From: Schistocerca nitens
Taxonomy: Eukaryota; Arthropoda; Insecta; Orthoptera; Acrididae
Direction: 5' to 3'
NCBI RefSeq assembly: GCF_023898315.1
Contig: NC_064623.1
Span: 12,909,140-12,973,139 of the forward strand
Length of the DNA: 64,000 bases
Positions 1-9,986 of this stretch are shown piece by piece. Position 1 is the first letter of the stretch, and each line of letters opens with the position of its first letter. The translations under genes were made by a program, and so were the position numbers. The notes below the pieces were generated by a model. The model did no database searches, was not told the DNA's origin, and saw only the letters and a list, made by a program, of their open reading frames with translations.

Positions 1-56
1 TCAGTAAAGAATGGACAAATCTAGTAAACGTGGTAGATCAATCTTAATCATTACAG

Positions 57-460
57 GGTGTCCATAAAGCCCCTGTATCGTCTAGAAAAACCATTACATT
101 GGAAAATACTTGCGTCAAAGCATCGCGATTTGTTGAAAAACGTTTAGCAGGTCAATCTCGGAGTTTCTTTTCTGTTCTGTCACTATTTCGAAGTGAACCC
201 CACTCGTCGCTCTTGGAACATCCAGGCGATATTTGAGTTCTGCCCATGTAGAGGTCAGCACTGCAGCACCAACAGTTGCGACTGCTTCATTGATTCCTGC
301 ACGAAATATGGCAACGTCATCGGCTGTGTCGTGTACCCGCCGTCCTTGACGTAACACCACAAAAAGAGATCTAAGTGCTTGACACTGGAAGAGCGTGCGG
401 TCCGTGCGATAAGACGATCACGATCCATCTCCCTCTCACCCGGAGAAGCAAGTGCCATTA
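57..460 (-). pseudogene. IS630/mariner-type transposase, C-terminal fragment
   Basis: The minus strand from about 460 down to 115 reads as the C-terminal end of an insect IS630/mariner-superfamily transposase. Visible pieces are DLFLWCYVKD (the block after the last catalytic acid), INEAVATVGAAVL and YRLDVPRATSGVHFE. The reading is split between two frames, so it is a relic. GGTGTCCATAAAGCCCC at 57-73 resembles the terminal sequence of such elements. The N-terminal part of the same kind of transposase lies at 2943-3575 on the same strand, but it could be a separate copy. Function in life was cut-and-paste transposition; nothing here looks active. Confidence 0.7.
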
Positions 461-655
461 CCCGACTTCCCAGAAACGTCGCTCGGTGGAAGAGGAGCTA
501 AAACAAGCGAACACATATCTCGGCTTATCCGCAGAGATTCGACCGTTTCTGGGGAAACGAGCGTCAAAAGTTTCCGACATATTTAAATCGCTTCTAGCGC
601 GCAACACGTTGACCGCAACTGGTTCAATAGTGGCTAGTGTCTCGTTCTCTCACTT
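440..655 (+). repeat. Unclassified dispersed repeat, copy 1
   Basis: This stretch (shared core AAGTGCCATtACCCGActTC, CAGAAAC, then GATTCGACCG or ATTCGACCG) reappears in reverse orientation at 2760-2905. The two copies share a run of about 140 bp with scattered differences. It does not match a transposase reading frame I recognise. It may be the non-coding end of the IS630-type element that flanks both copies, which would explain their opposite orientation. Confidence 0.5.
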
Positions 656-681
656 CTGCGTCCCATGTTCAAAACCCGACA

Positions 682-883
682 AGTGCCATGGTTCAAATGG
701 CTCTGAGCACTATGGGATTTAACATCTGTGGTCATCAGTCCCCTAGACTTAGAACTACTTAAACCTAACTAACCTAAGGACATCACACACATCCATGCCC
801 GAGGCAGGATTCGAACCTGCGACCGGAGCAGTCACGCGGTTCCAGACTGAAGCGCCTTTAACCGCACGGCCACACCGGCCGGC
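682..883 (-). mobile_element. tRNA-derived SINE
   Basis: Read on the minus strand it starts with a tRNA-like head: box A region GTGCGGTTAAAGGCGC and box B GGTTCGAATCC. A conserved body (CATGGATGTGTGTGATGTCC, CTTAGGTTAGTTAGG) and tail GAGCCATTTGAACCAT follow. A partial relative in the opposite orientation lies at 9644-9821. CAAGTG just outside both ends may be a short target duplication. Transcribed by RNA polymerase III when intact; encodes no protein. Confidence 0.92.
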
Positions 884-1144
884 GGCAAGTGTTTTTATTT
901 TATTTTATTCATTTATCTACCAATGACCATAGAAGGATGGTACAAGAATATTTCTTATAAAGTTAGGGGACACAAGGCGTTATATTAATTGTGAAATTGC
1001 AACTGTGTTTTATAACACACTGAAGCTCCAAAGAAAGTTATTGAGGCATGCGTATTCAAATACAGAGATATGTAAACAGGCAGAATACGGCGCTGCGGTC
1101 GGCAACGCCTATATAAGACAACAAGTGTCTGCCGCAGTTGTTAG

Positions 1145-2165
1145 ATCGGTTACTGCTGCTGCAATGGCAGGTTATCAAGATTTAAGTGATCTTGAACGGG
1201 GTGCTATAGTTGCCACTCGAGCGATGGGACACAGCATCTCCGAGGTAGCGATGAAGTGGGGATTTTCCCGTACGACCATTTCACGATTGTACCGTAAATA
1301 TCAGGAATCCGGAAAAACATCAAATCTCCGACACAGCTGCGGCCGGAAAAAGATCCTGCAAGGACGGGACCAACGACGAATGAAGAGAACGTGACAGAAG
1401 TGCAACTCTTCCACAAACTACTGCAGATTTAAATGCTGGGCCATCAACAAGTGCCAGCCTGCGAACCATTCAACGAAACGTCATAGATATGTGCTTTCGG
1501 AGCCGAAGGCCCTCTCGTGTACCCTTGATGACTGCACGACGCCAAGCTTTACGCCTCGCCTAGCCCGTCAACACCGACTTTGGACTACTGATGAGTGGAA
1601 GCATGTTGCCTGGTCGGACGAGTCTCGTTTCTAATTGTATCGAGCTGATGGACGTGTACGGGTATGGAGACAACCTCACGGACCTATGGACCCTGCACGT
1701 CAACAGAGGACTGTTCAGGCTGGTGGAGGCTCTGTAATGGTGTTGGGCTTGCGCAGTTAGAGTAAAATGGGACCCCTGATACCTCTAGATACGACTCTGG
1801 CAGGTGACGTAAGCATCACTTGCATCTATTCATGTCCATTGTGCATTTCGACGGACGTAGAAAATTCCAGCAGGACAATGCGACACCCCACACGTCCAGA
1901 GTTGCTACAGAGTGGATCCAGGCACACTCCTCTGAGTTTAAACACTTCCGCTGGCCACCAAACTGTTGCAATGTGATGTTCAAAACAGATCTCCACCCCC
2001 TCGTACTCTTACGGATTTATGGACAGCGCTGCAGGATTCATGGTGTCAGTTTTCTGCATCACTGCTTCAGACATTAGTCGAGGCCATGCCACGTCGTGTT
2101 GCGGCACATCTGCGTCCTCTGGGGTCCTACACAATATTAGGCAGGTGTATCAGTGTCCTTGACTC
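1145..2165 (+). pseudogene. Tc1-like transposase relic
   Basis: The plus strand carries an almost full-length but broken Tc1-like transposase. The N-terminal helix-turn-helix is at about 1190-1350 (GAIVATRAMGHSISEVAMKW then FSRTTISRLYRKYQESG). The middle around 1600-1640 reads like the WSDESRF block. QQDNATPHTS at 1870-1905 is the block around the second catalytic Asp, and the C-terminal part follows to about 2165. It changes frame several times and has in-frame stops, so it is not functional. I could not place terminal inverted repeats. Confidence 0.8.
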
Positions 2166-2284
2166 TTTAGTGTATGTGTGTGTATGATATTTTCTGTGGT
2201 TACAATCTTCTTAAATTCTCATATTCTTATATTTCATTCTTATATCAATTCTTAATTCTTATAGTTTATACTTATGTTTATTCT

Positions 2285-2557
2285 TCAGGAAGATTTGGTG
2301 CGTTCCCTTGCATGATACCAATCGACCAGACATTCGAAACATAGAAATTCCGAACACCACGAGCATTGCGTGAACACAGGTTCGCCACAGTGACATTTCT
2401 TCGTATGAATCTCACTAGGGAAGGAATCGTCGTTGACATTGCTTAAGACTTCATGCGTTGGCAACAATTTGGCGACAAACCACGCATAACGGTTCACTTT
2501 TCTGGTAACTGGCGCTTGCAGTTGATTATGAATCACGTTACACCAGAGGAATTTCAC
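2285..2557 (-). pseudogene. Cysteine-rich C-terminus of a transposase, possibly piggyBac-like
   Basis: A 90-codon minus-strand frame ends in a Cys/His-rich tail: CHCGEPVFTQC, then SWCSEFLCFECLVDWYHARE. The spacing C-x-C, C-x2-C, C-x2-C and H resembles the zinc-binding tail of piggyBac-type transposases. The rest of the element was not recognised, so the family is a guess. No catalytic residues are present in this fragment. Confidence 0.4.
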
Positions 2558-2759
2558 CGAAAAACAACTTCAATTAATTTTTCCATTCATTTATTTTTTT
2601 TACCTCATTCACCAGACATATGTGTAGATAACTGAAAAACAAAATTAAAAATGATAATCGGGTTTCGAACACGGGGCGCAGAAGTATAAATCTGCGACTC
2701 AACCCACTGTGGCACTGGGCACTGATTTGGCTGGACCGTTTGCTCACTGAAAGGCATAT

Positions 2760-2905
2760 AAAGTATCTCGAAAACTTTAACCGTCGTTTTCTCAATTCCG
2801 GTCGAATACCTACGGATAACCTGAAGCAGGTGTTCGCTTATTTTGAGCCCTCTTCGACTGAGCGAAGTTTCTGGGAAATCGGGTGATGGCACTTGTCGTG
2901 TTCTC
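2760..2905 (-). repeat. Unclassified dispersed repeat, copy 2
   Basis: Inverted copy of the sequence at 440-590 (minus-strand reading AAGTGCCATCACCCGATTTC and onward). See copy 1. It abuts the IS630-type transposase fragment at 2943-3575. Confidence 0.5.
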
Positions 2906-2942
2906 GTCAGGAAAGAAATATGTCGTTCAGCACATTCTGCAG

Positions 2943-3575
2943 GCCCAAACTCCAATGTCGCGCTGCATCGTCATGCTGGTAGATGGTGGTTGGCTGCACC
3001 GCTTTGATCTGTGGTAGGAGGAACAGTTCGACATTGTACAGGTAAACATTTCGCGTTATGTTCCGTTCAGGCTACCACGGATGTGTTCACGCGTGTTCTG
3101 TGGGTTTTTGGAGCTCGAAATGCTAACGTTTTGGCGTCCACATGTCCAGAAATGTGGAACGCTGTTGCTTCATCTCACTGTCAGCCATATGGAAACCAGC
3201 ATGGAACGCGTGAATGCATAGTGCAGAGGACGATCGTGTGGCTGTAATGTTTCGACCAATTTCACTTTTGTACGCAAAAAGGCGTAACCGCTTGTGTAGC
3301 ATTTTATGGAGAGTTATTCCTGCTTCCTGCAATTCGCGCGAAGTACGATGAATTTACTTGGGGAGTTGCACTGAAATGCAGCTTCACCCTGTCAACACAT
3401 TATTGAGACACAAGGGGACGTCCACTTCGAAGAAAGTATTTGACAGTGCCTGTCTTTTTTCAACCATCTCACTGTACTTGGTTTTGCTGGTGGTGCCCTC
3501 CCACACTGTCGTCGATACTTTCACAGGACCGTTGTCATACACTGCGCCTTCTCCTGATTTGTCACCATTTTAGCG
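2943..3575 (-). pseudogene. IS630/mariner-type transposase, N-terminal and middle fragment
   Basis: On the minus strand the sequence opens with MVTNQEKAQ and continues through a divergent DNA-binding region to HKRLRLFAYKSEI and a run of blocks in shifted frames. Order and wording fit the N-terminal half of an insect IS630/mariner-superfamily transposase. It is broken by several frame changes. It may belong with the C-terminal fragment at 57-460, separated by later insertions, or be an independent relic. Confidence 0.6.
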
Positions 3576-3671
3576 CATTCCAAGACAAATCGGAAGGAAA
3601 GGACAAAGGAAAAAGTTTGAGAGCTGCCAAACTTTTTCCAACAGACTCCCATTCTCTATCTCTAATAAACT

Positions 3672-4001
3672 AAACTCCGCCCGAACAGGCCATGAAGGCC
3701 CAACGGCACCGACCGGCCGCCATGTCATCCTCAGTCCACAGGCGTCACCCGATGCGGATATGGAGGGGCATGTGGTCAGCACACCGCTCTCCCGGCCGCA
3801 TGTCAGTTTCCGAGACCGTAGCCACTACTTCCCAGTCAAGTACCTCCTCAGTTTGCCTCACAAGGGCTGAGAGCACCACGCTTGCCAACAGCTCTCGGCA
3901 GACCTGATGGTCACCCATCCAAGTGCTAGCCCAGCCCGACAGCGCTTAACTTCGGTGATGTGGTGGGAACTGGTGTTACCACTGCGGCAAGGCCGTTGGC
4001 C
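3672..4001 (-). mobile_element. 5S rRNA-derived SINE (SINE3 type)
   Basis: The minus strand begins with a recognisable 5S rRNA-like head: TCACCGAAGTTAAGCGCTGT, then CGGGCTGGGCTAGCACTTGG and ATGGGTGACC, which is the internal control region of a 5S gene. A non-5S body follows to about 3672. Imperfect 15-bp direct repeats (TATCTCTAATAAACT at 3657-3671 and TGTCTCTAACAAACT at 4002-4016) bracket it, as expected for LINE-driven insertion. It is a SINE and not a 5S gene because the head is diverged and fused to an unrelated body. Confidence 0.85.
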
Positions 4002-4012
4002 TGTCTCTAACA

Positions 4013-5516
4013 AACTGATGGAAAAAATTGCAACAGCAAAAAATAATTGATGCAGAGCAATGAAATTTCGAGAACACTTGTGTCTAGGTAACATATGTTA
4101 GTGATTAACATTGGGAGATCAAAGTTAAGTGCGAGATAAGCCATTGCAAATGTGAAATGCTGGTACATTAATAACCGGTGTAAACCGCCAAAAGGTTGGA
4201 TGCAAGCATGCGAACGTGCATGTGTTGTGTTGTACAGGTGCCGGATGTCAGTTTTTGGGATGGTGTTCCACGCCTGCTTTACTCGGTCGATTATCACAGG
4301 TTACTGCTGCTGGAGTTGTAGTCTGATGATGTCTCATGTATGCTCGACTGGAGACAGGCCTGGTGATCGAACAGGCCAAGGAAACATGACTACAACAGCG
4401 GAATATGGGTGAGCGTTATCCTGTTGGAAAACATGCCCTGGAGTGCTGTTCATGAGTGGCAACACAACAGGTCGAATCGCGAGATGGACGTACAAATTTG
4501 CAGTCGAGGTCATGGGATAACCACGAGAGTGGTCCTGCTGTTGTATGAAATCGTACCGCAGACCATAACTCCAGGTGTGGCTCCAGTGTGTCAAGCAAGT
4601 TGCAGGCCTCTTAACTGGCCTTCTTCTAGCCAACACACGGACATCATTGGCTCCGACACAGAACCGGGTTTCATCAGCAAACACAACAGACCTCCATCCT
4701 GCTCTCCAAACAGCTCTCGCTCCATACTACTGAAATCGCAAATGACGGTGGTTCGGGGTCAGTGGAATGCACGCTACAGGACGTTTGGCTCGGAGCTGTC
4801 CTTGAAGTAACCGATTTGTAACAATTCGTTGTGTCACTGTGGTGCCAACTGCAGGCGCAGTACCATCTGCCAGAGGCAGGCAGTGCCACGTGGTCGTCCG
4901 GAGCCCGAAACTCTCGTAATCACTGCTGCCAGCAATCACGTACAGAGCCTACGTTCCTGCTACGTCTTTCTGCAATATCGCAGAAGGAACCTCCAACTTC
5001 TTCTAGCGGTATTACACGACCTCGTTCGAACTCAGTGACGTCGTGATAATGGCGTCTTTGTCGCCTTACGGGCATTCTTAACTAACATCAGCTCACCATG
5101 CCCAACCTCAGAGGTCACTAACCATCACGACCGTTACAGCGTGTATTTAAAATAAACCTGATTTATATCCTCATGGCGGCGCTACGGGCGCCATTCTTAT
5201 GCGGCTGGTGCGAAATTTCAAAAATCAAATGTGTGTGAAATCTTATGGGACTCAACTGCTAAGGTCATCAGTCTCTAACCTTACACACTACTTAACCTAA
5301 ACTATCATAAGGGCAAACACACACACCCATGCCCGAGGGAGGACTCGAACCTCCGCCGGGACCAGCCGCACAGTCCATGACTTCAGCGCCCTAGACCGCT
5401 CGGCTAATCCCGCACGGCTGCGAAATTTCTATAGACATCATCTTTCAAACGTAGAAACACGCCTACCAACCCTCATTCGTGTCGCACATCTCCTTCTTAG
5501 ATTTTTTCCCGTCACT
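4013..5516 (-). mobile_element. Tc1-like DNA transposon (broken), with a SINE inside
   Basis: Minus-strand frames give the catalytic half of a Tc1-like transposase: FADETRFCVGANDVRVLARR, then VFQQDNAHPYSAVV, SPGLSPVEHT and VKQAWNTIPKTDIRHLYN. The N-terminal part lies near 4674-4939. Short inverted ends face each other (TGATGGAAAAAAT near 4016-4028 and ATTTTTTCCCGTCA at 5501-5514). The element is interrupted at 5219/5419 by a later SINE. Frame changes make it inactive. Confidence 0.85.
5220..5418 (-). mobile_element. tRNA-derived SINE nested in Tc1-like element
   Basis: Minus-strand head has box A GATTAGCCGAGCGGTCTAGG and box B GAGTCCTCC-type sequence, then a body ending TTCACACACATTTGA. It is bounded by a perfect 11-bp target duplication TGCGAAATTTC (5209-5219 and 5419-5429), so it inserted into the right end of the Tc1-like element after that element was in place. 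Same subfamily as the copy at 6991-7195. Confidence 0.93.
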
Positions 5517-6854
5517 TTAGTTTCCAAGTAATGATTTTTGAAATGATGGTGGAACCTCATGGATAACCTGCCCTATATTTTCTCTATTTGTGTACAAGTA
5601 AACGAATTCTAAGCTGTGTATTGCAGCTGATTAAAACTCGAACAACAAAAGCAATTGTAGACATTAATATAATGAATACACATTTATTTCACAGCGCAGA
5701 AAGACTGAATTTTTCAAAGGAAGCTACTTTGCACGAATAACGGTGTAAGATTCCCTTGAAAACCACACCGGTCCTACATTTATCCATCCTGAATCGAATA
5801 GAAGCTGTTTTTAATGCCAACGGTTTAGGCATGGTAATGCTTTGCATTTTTGGTGTTTCAATATTTTATTTTTGGCAGCTGCTTTCTAAGTTTTTGCGAG
5901 CTGATTGCCGTGTAGTTTGTTCGATTTGCTCTAATAGTTCATTAGTCATCTTAACTTAAAAGTTTTGTGTGCACCGAAAAATGAATCTGCCTAGCGAACA
6001 TTTCTGGGCTGACTTTTTGAGATTTTAACGCCTAACCAATGTGAATATTGGATTAAAAATGCATTTGGCGAAGAAGCCCCATCTGAGGCAAAATTTAGAA
6101 TTGGTAATGAGACTCAAAAGAGACAGGAGGCCCATCCAAGGCAAAATTTAGGAATGGTACAGAGACTCAAAAGAGACAGGTTTTCCTTAGTGGTGAATTT
6201 CATGAAGAACACCCAAGAACTGCTATTACTGACGAAAATATTGTCGCTGTTCGAGCAATGCTTCACGGAAATAGACGGACATGTCACGAATTTATTCGGG
6301 CGACATTGGGCATTGGTATGAGTCAGATCCAGACCATTTTACATCAACTATTAGATGCGAGTAAACTTTATTGTGGTCGACGGATTCCATGTAAACCGAT
6401 TCCTGATGAAAAACTACGACGCACTGATTGATGCAGAAAAACTCTGGAGAAAAAGCGGCATTAAAAATTTGGTTTGGAATATCGCTACTATGATGAATGT
6501 TAGTTATTGTTATCATCCTAAAGAGAAAAGTCAATAGGCTCATATGGTCTTTCAAAGAGATCCTAAGGTTACAAAAATGTGACTAATCTGCAGTACTAGC
6601 AACAAGGTGGATGATAGTTTTTTTTCTCTAAAATGCTACTACAGCATTTGAAGATAGATGTACAATTACTGCCGATTGGTGCATACATATTGGTTTATCA
6701 CAAATTTTTGAAAAAAGTTTTTGCAATATGGGTACAAGGAAATACAACTTCCCATAACAGCAACGCATCGTGCCATACAGCAAAACCGACAGCTGAGTAT
6801 CTAGATGCCCTAAAGGTCAGCACCATGGTCCTTCTACCATAAAGCCCTGACCTA

Positions 6855-8690
6855 CACTATGTGATCAAAAGTATCCGGACACCTGGCCGAAAATGACTTA
6901 CAAGTTTGTGGCGCCCTCCATAGGTAATGCTGGAATTCAGTACGGTGTTGGTCCACCCTTAGACTTGATGACAGCTTTAACTCTCACAGGCCGCGCCGGA
7001 TTAGCCGAGTGGTCTAAGGCGCTGCAGTCATGGACTGTGCAGCTGGTACCGACGGAGGTTCGACTCCTCCCTCGGACATGGGTGTGTATATTGGTCCTTA
7101 GGATAATTTAGGTTAAGTAGTGTGTAAGGTTAGGGACTGATGACCTTAGCAGTTAAGTCCCATAAGATTTCACACACATTTGAACATTTTTGAACACTCT
7201 CACAGGCATACGTTCAATCAGGTGCTGGAAAGTTTCTTGCGGAATGGCAGCCCATTCTTCATGGAGTTCTGCACTGAGGACAGGTATCTATGTCGGTCGG
7301 TGAGGCCTGGCATGACGTCGGCGTTCCAAAACATCCCAAAGGTGTTCTATAGGATTCAGGTCAGGACTCTGTGCAAGCCACTCCATTACAGTGATGTTAC
7401 TGTCGTGTAACCACTCCGCCACAGGCCGTGCGCTATGAACAGGTGCTCAATCGTGTCGAAAGATGCAACCGCCATCCCCGAACTGCTCGTCAACAGTGGG
7501 AAGCAAGAAGGTGTTTAAACCATCAGTGTAGGCCTGTGCTGCGATAGTACCACGCAAAACAACAACGGATGCAAGCCCCCACCACGAAAAACACGATATA
7601 AGCTTCCTTCGTCTTTGGAGATTATATGGGTTAGTTAATGATTATTATGTTGTAGTTGACCGTGTATATCGAGACTTCGTTCATTGATAAATGCAATGGT
7701 GTGGTACTGACTGATGGAGACGCATTAAGAACTGGTAAAATTTAATTTATTTCCTTTATCACACTGCACAAACATAAACACACTATTATTCAAACTGTAT
7801 GCCACTACTATTAAACAAAGAGATAAATCCTTCGCTACGCAACCACCTTTGGCTCACGCAGCCTACACCTTCCACAGCCTCTCAACAACTGCCTCTGCTT
7901 GCGACTCCTGGCACCACAGGGCATCCAAAGAACAACCACTTACAGATACTACACACCAGTACCCTCACAACGACCACACCATAACACCACCGCCCCCGAA
8001 TATTACTGTTGACACTACACACACTGGCAGATGACGTTCACCGAGCATTCGCCATACCCACACCCAGCTAGCGGATCGCCACATTTTTACCGTGATTCGT
8101 CACTCCACACAACGTTTTTCCACTGTTCGATTATACAATGTTTACACTCCTCACATAAAGCAAGGCGTCGTTTGGCATTTATCGGCGTGATGTGTGGCTT
8201 ATGAGCAGCCGCTCGACCATGAAGTCCATGTTTTCTCACCTCCTTCCTGTCATAGTACTTACAGTGGATCCTGACGCAGCTTGGAATTCCTGTTTGATGG
8301 TCTGGAGAGATGCCTGCCTATTACACATTACGACCCTCTTCAATTGTCTGCGTTCTCTGTCAGTCTACAGACGAGGTCGGCCTGTATGCTTTTGTGCTGA
8401 ACGTGTCCCTTCACGTTTCCACTTCACTATCACATTGGAAGCAGTGGACCTAGGGATGTTTAGGAGAGTGGATATCTCGCGTACAGAAGTATGATGCAAG
8501 TGACACGCAATCACCAGACCACGTCCAAAGTCAGTGAGTTCCCTGGAGCGCCCCATTCTGCTCTCTCACGATGTCTAATGACTACTGAGGTCGCTGATAT
8601 GGAGTTACCTGGCAGTAGGTGGCAGCACAATGCACCTAATATGAAAAACGTATATTTTTGGGGTGTCCGGATACTTTTGATCAAATAGTG
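6855..8690 (-). mobile_element. Tc1-like DNA transposon nested in mariner relic
   Basis: Inverted ends match closely: CACTATGTGATCAAAAGTAT at 6855 and, reversed, CACTATTTGATCAAAAGTAT ending at 8690. Both are flanked by TA, the normal target for this superfamily. Minus-strand coding remnants run from the N-terminal helix-turn-helix (8556-8365: MGRSRELTDFGRGLVIACHL, STLLNIPRSTASNVIVKW) through WSDESR near 8100 and GGGGVMVWS near 7990 to the C-terminal SPDLNPIEHLWD-like block near 7350. Several stops and shifts; a stretch at about 7620-7930 does not fit the transposase and may be a further small insertion. Contains the SINE at 6991-7195. Confidence 0.88.
6991..7195 (+). mobile_element. tRNA-derived SINE nested in Tc1-like element
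   Basis: Plus-strand tRNA-like head (GATTAGCCGAGTGGTCTAAG as box A, GGTTCGACTCC as box B), body and A/T-rich end. A perfect 11-bp target duplication ACTCTCACAGG occurs at 6980-6990 and 7196-7206. It is the third layer of a nest: SINE in Tc1-like in mariner. Confidence 0.94.
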
Positions 8691-8984
8691 TAGCACCTTG
8701 TAATTATTGGTGTTCCCAAAAATTAAAAACAAAATTCCTGGAAAAACTTTTTCATAATCAGATGAAGCAGTGGAACATTGTAAAAACCAGGTTTTAATCA
8801 GATGAAGCAGTGGAACATTGTAAAAACCAGGTTTCTGAAGGAGGAGTGGCATAATTTCTTTAAGGGCTATTTCCACCGAAAGCAAAAAGGTATTGGTGCT
8901 AAATGGAGATTTTTTAAAATAAAATTATTCAAATGTTTTAACAACTAATCCTTGTTACATTTCGCAAAAAAATTCATCGATACC

Positions 8985-9200
8985 CACATTTGGAGCTTTT
9001 GCTAGTGAATCTTTCATAGCACGTAGAACTTGCCATATAATTGTTCTTATGCCTTATCTAGATCTATAAAGTACGACCAAACATTTTGCTTGTTTTCTCG
9101 AGGCTCCTAAATTCCTGCCTTACTGCACGAATAGCATCAGTGGTTTCCTTTCCTCCTGTGAATCCAAACTGACTACATCATTCATTTCTGCTATTATCTT
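8985..9200 (-). pseudogene. LINE reverse-transcriptase fragment, left copy of duplicated block
   Basis: On the minus strand QFGFTGGKETTDAIRAVRQE is followed by a decayed version of the FIDLDKAYD catalytic block. This is a non-LTR reverse transcriptase remnant. The same fragment, equally old, sits at the start of the right-hand duplicated block (18762-18905), so it was present before the block duplicated. Confidence 0.65.
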
Positions 9201-9643
9201 TTCGGTGTGTTCATTAGACATTCTATGTATTGCTTTATTAGGTTCTTCCATTCGTTGTTTAACTCCTCTGCACGAAACGCAAACAGTACGCTATAGTCAG
9301 GAAAATGAAGGTGGTGCACATACGTTTCATTAACAAACATTCCAATGCATCGATGCAACATAAATGCTATTAAAAGCTCAATACAGTACTTCCACAAAGA
9401 GTGAGGTGGTCAGGACATAACTGTCAAGAGAATGATTGGTACATGGACTGAAGAAGTTGTTTGCTGGATTGCGAGAGCTGAGTACAGACCAGGATGACAG
9501 GGAGGTATGTGGTAAGTGGTTCAGTAACGATGACTAAGATATGGTCATAATTTTTTTCTCAGTTTAAGGACACGAGAAGTTCCTCTAGGACTGCTGAGAA
9601 TGACTAATCTGATAACTCATCCTGATTTCTCTTTCAATTATGC

Positions 9644-9821
9644 GTTCTAGGCGCTTCAGTCTGGAACCGTGCTGCTGCTACGGTCACAGGTTCGAATCCT
9701 GCCTCGGGCATGGATGTGTGTGATGTCCTTAGGTTAGTTAGGTTTAGGTAGTTCTAAGTTCTAGGGGACTGATGACATCAGATGTTAAGTGCCATAGTGC
9801 TCAGAGCCATTTGAACCATTT
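9644..9821 (+). mobile_element. 5'-truncated tRNA-derived SINE (present in left block only)
   Basis: Starts inside the tRNA-like head (GTTCTAGGCGCTTCAGTCTG), keeps box B GGTTCGAATCC and runs to GAGCCATTTGAACCA. Direct repeats TTTCAATTATGC (9632-9643) and TTTCAATTCTGC (9822-9833) bracket it. The homologous position in the right-hand block (TTTCAATTCTGA at 19336-19347) has a single, unfilled copy, which proves both the insertion and its later date. Same family as 682-883, opposite strand. Confidence 0.93.
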
Positions 9822-9986
9822 TTTCAATTCTGCATTTCTCACTATCCTGGTGTAGTCTAATAGAACCTGTAGCACTGATGTGTACTAACAATGAAAATCT
9901 GAAATTATGTGACATGTTTTATTAAAATCAAATTCAGCCAAAATTCACTCCTGAAAATTTTCCTACATCCTGTTTTTATTCTGCAG

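Larger units (their letters stand above)
5985..8925 (+). pseudogene. mariner transposase relic interrupted by a Tc1-like element
   Basis: Plus-strand fragments in mariner order: the N-terminal block near 6030-6330, VSYCYHPKEKSQ at about 6500-6535, NASCHTAKPTAEYLDA at about 6760-6810, and the PYSPDL-type block cut at 6854 and resuming at 8697 (P-C-D-Y-W-like, then KLKTKFLEK). Near 6071-6180 and 8759-8835 short segments (about 54 and 40 bp) are tandemly duplicated. The element is dead, with many frame breaks, and is split in two by the Tc1-like insertion at 6855-8690. Confidence 0.75.

Noticed and set aside
3890-4001. A 5S rRNA gene
   Set aside because: The 5S-like head is diverged and fused to an unrelated body with direct repeats around the whole unit, so it is a SINE.
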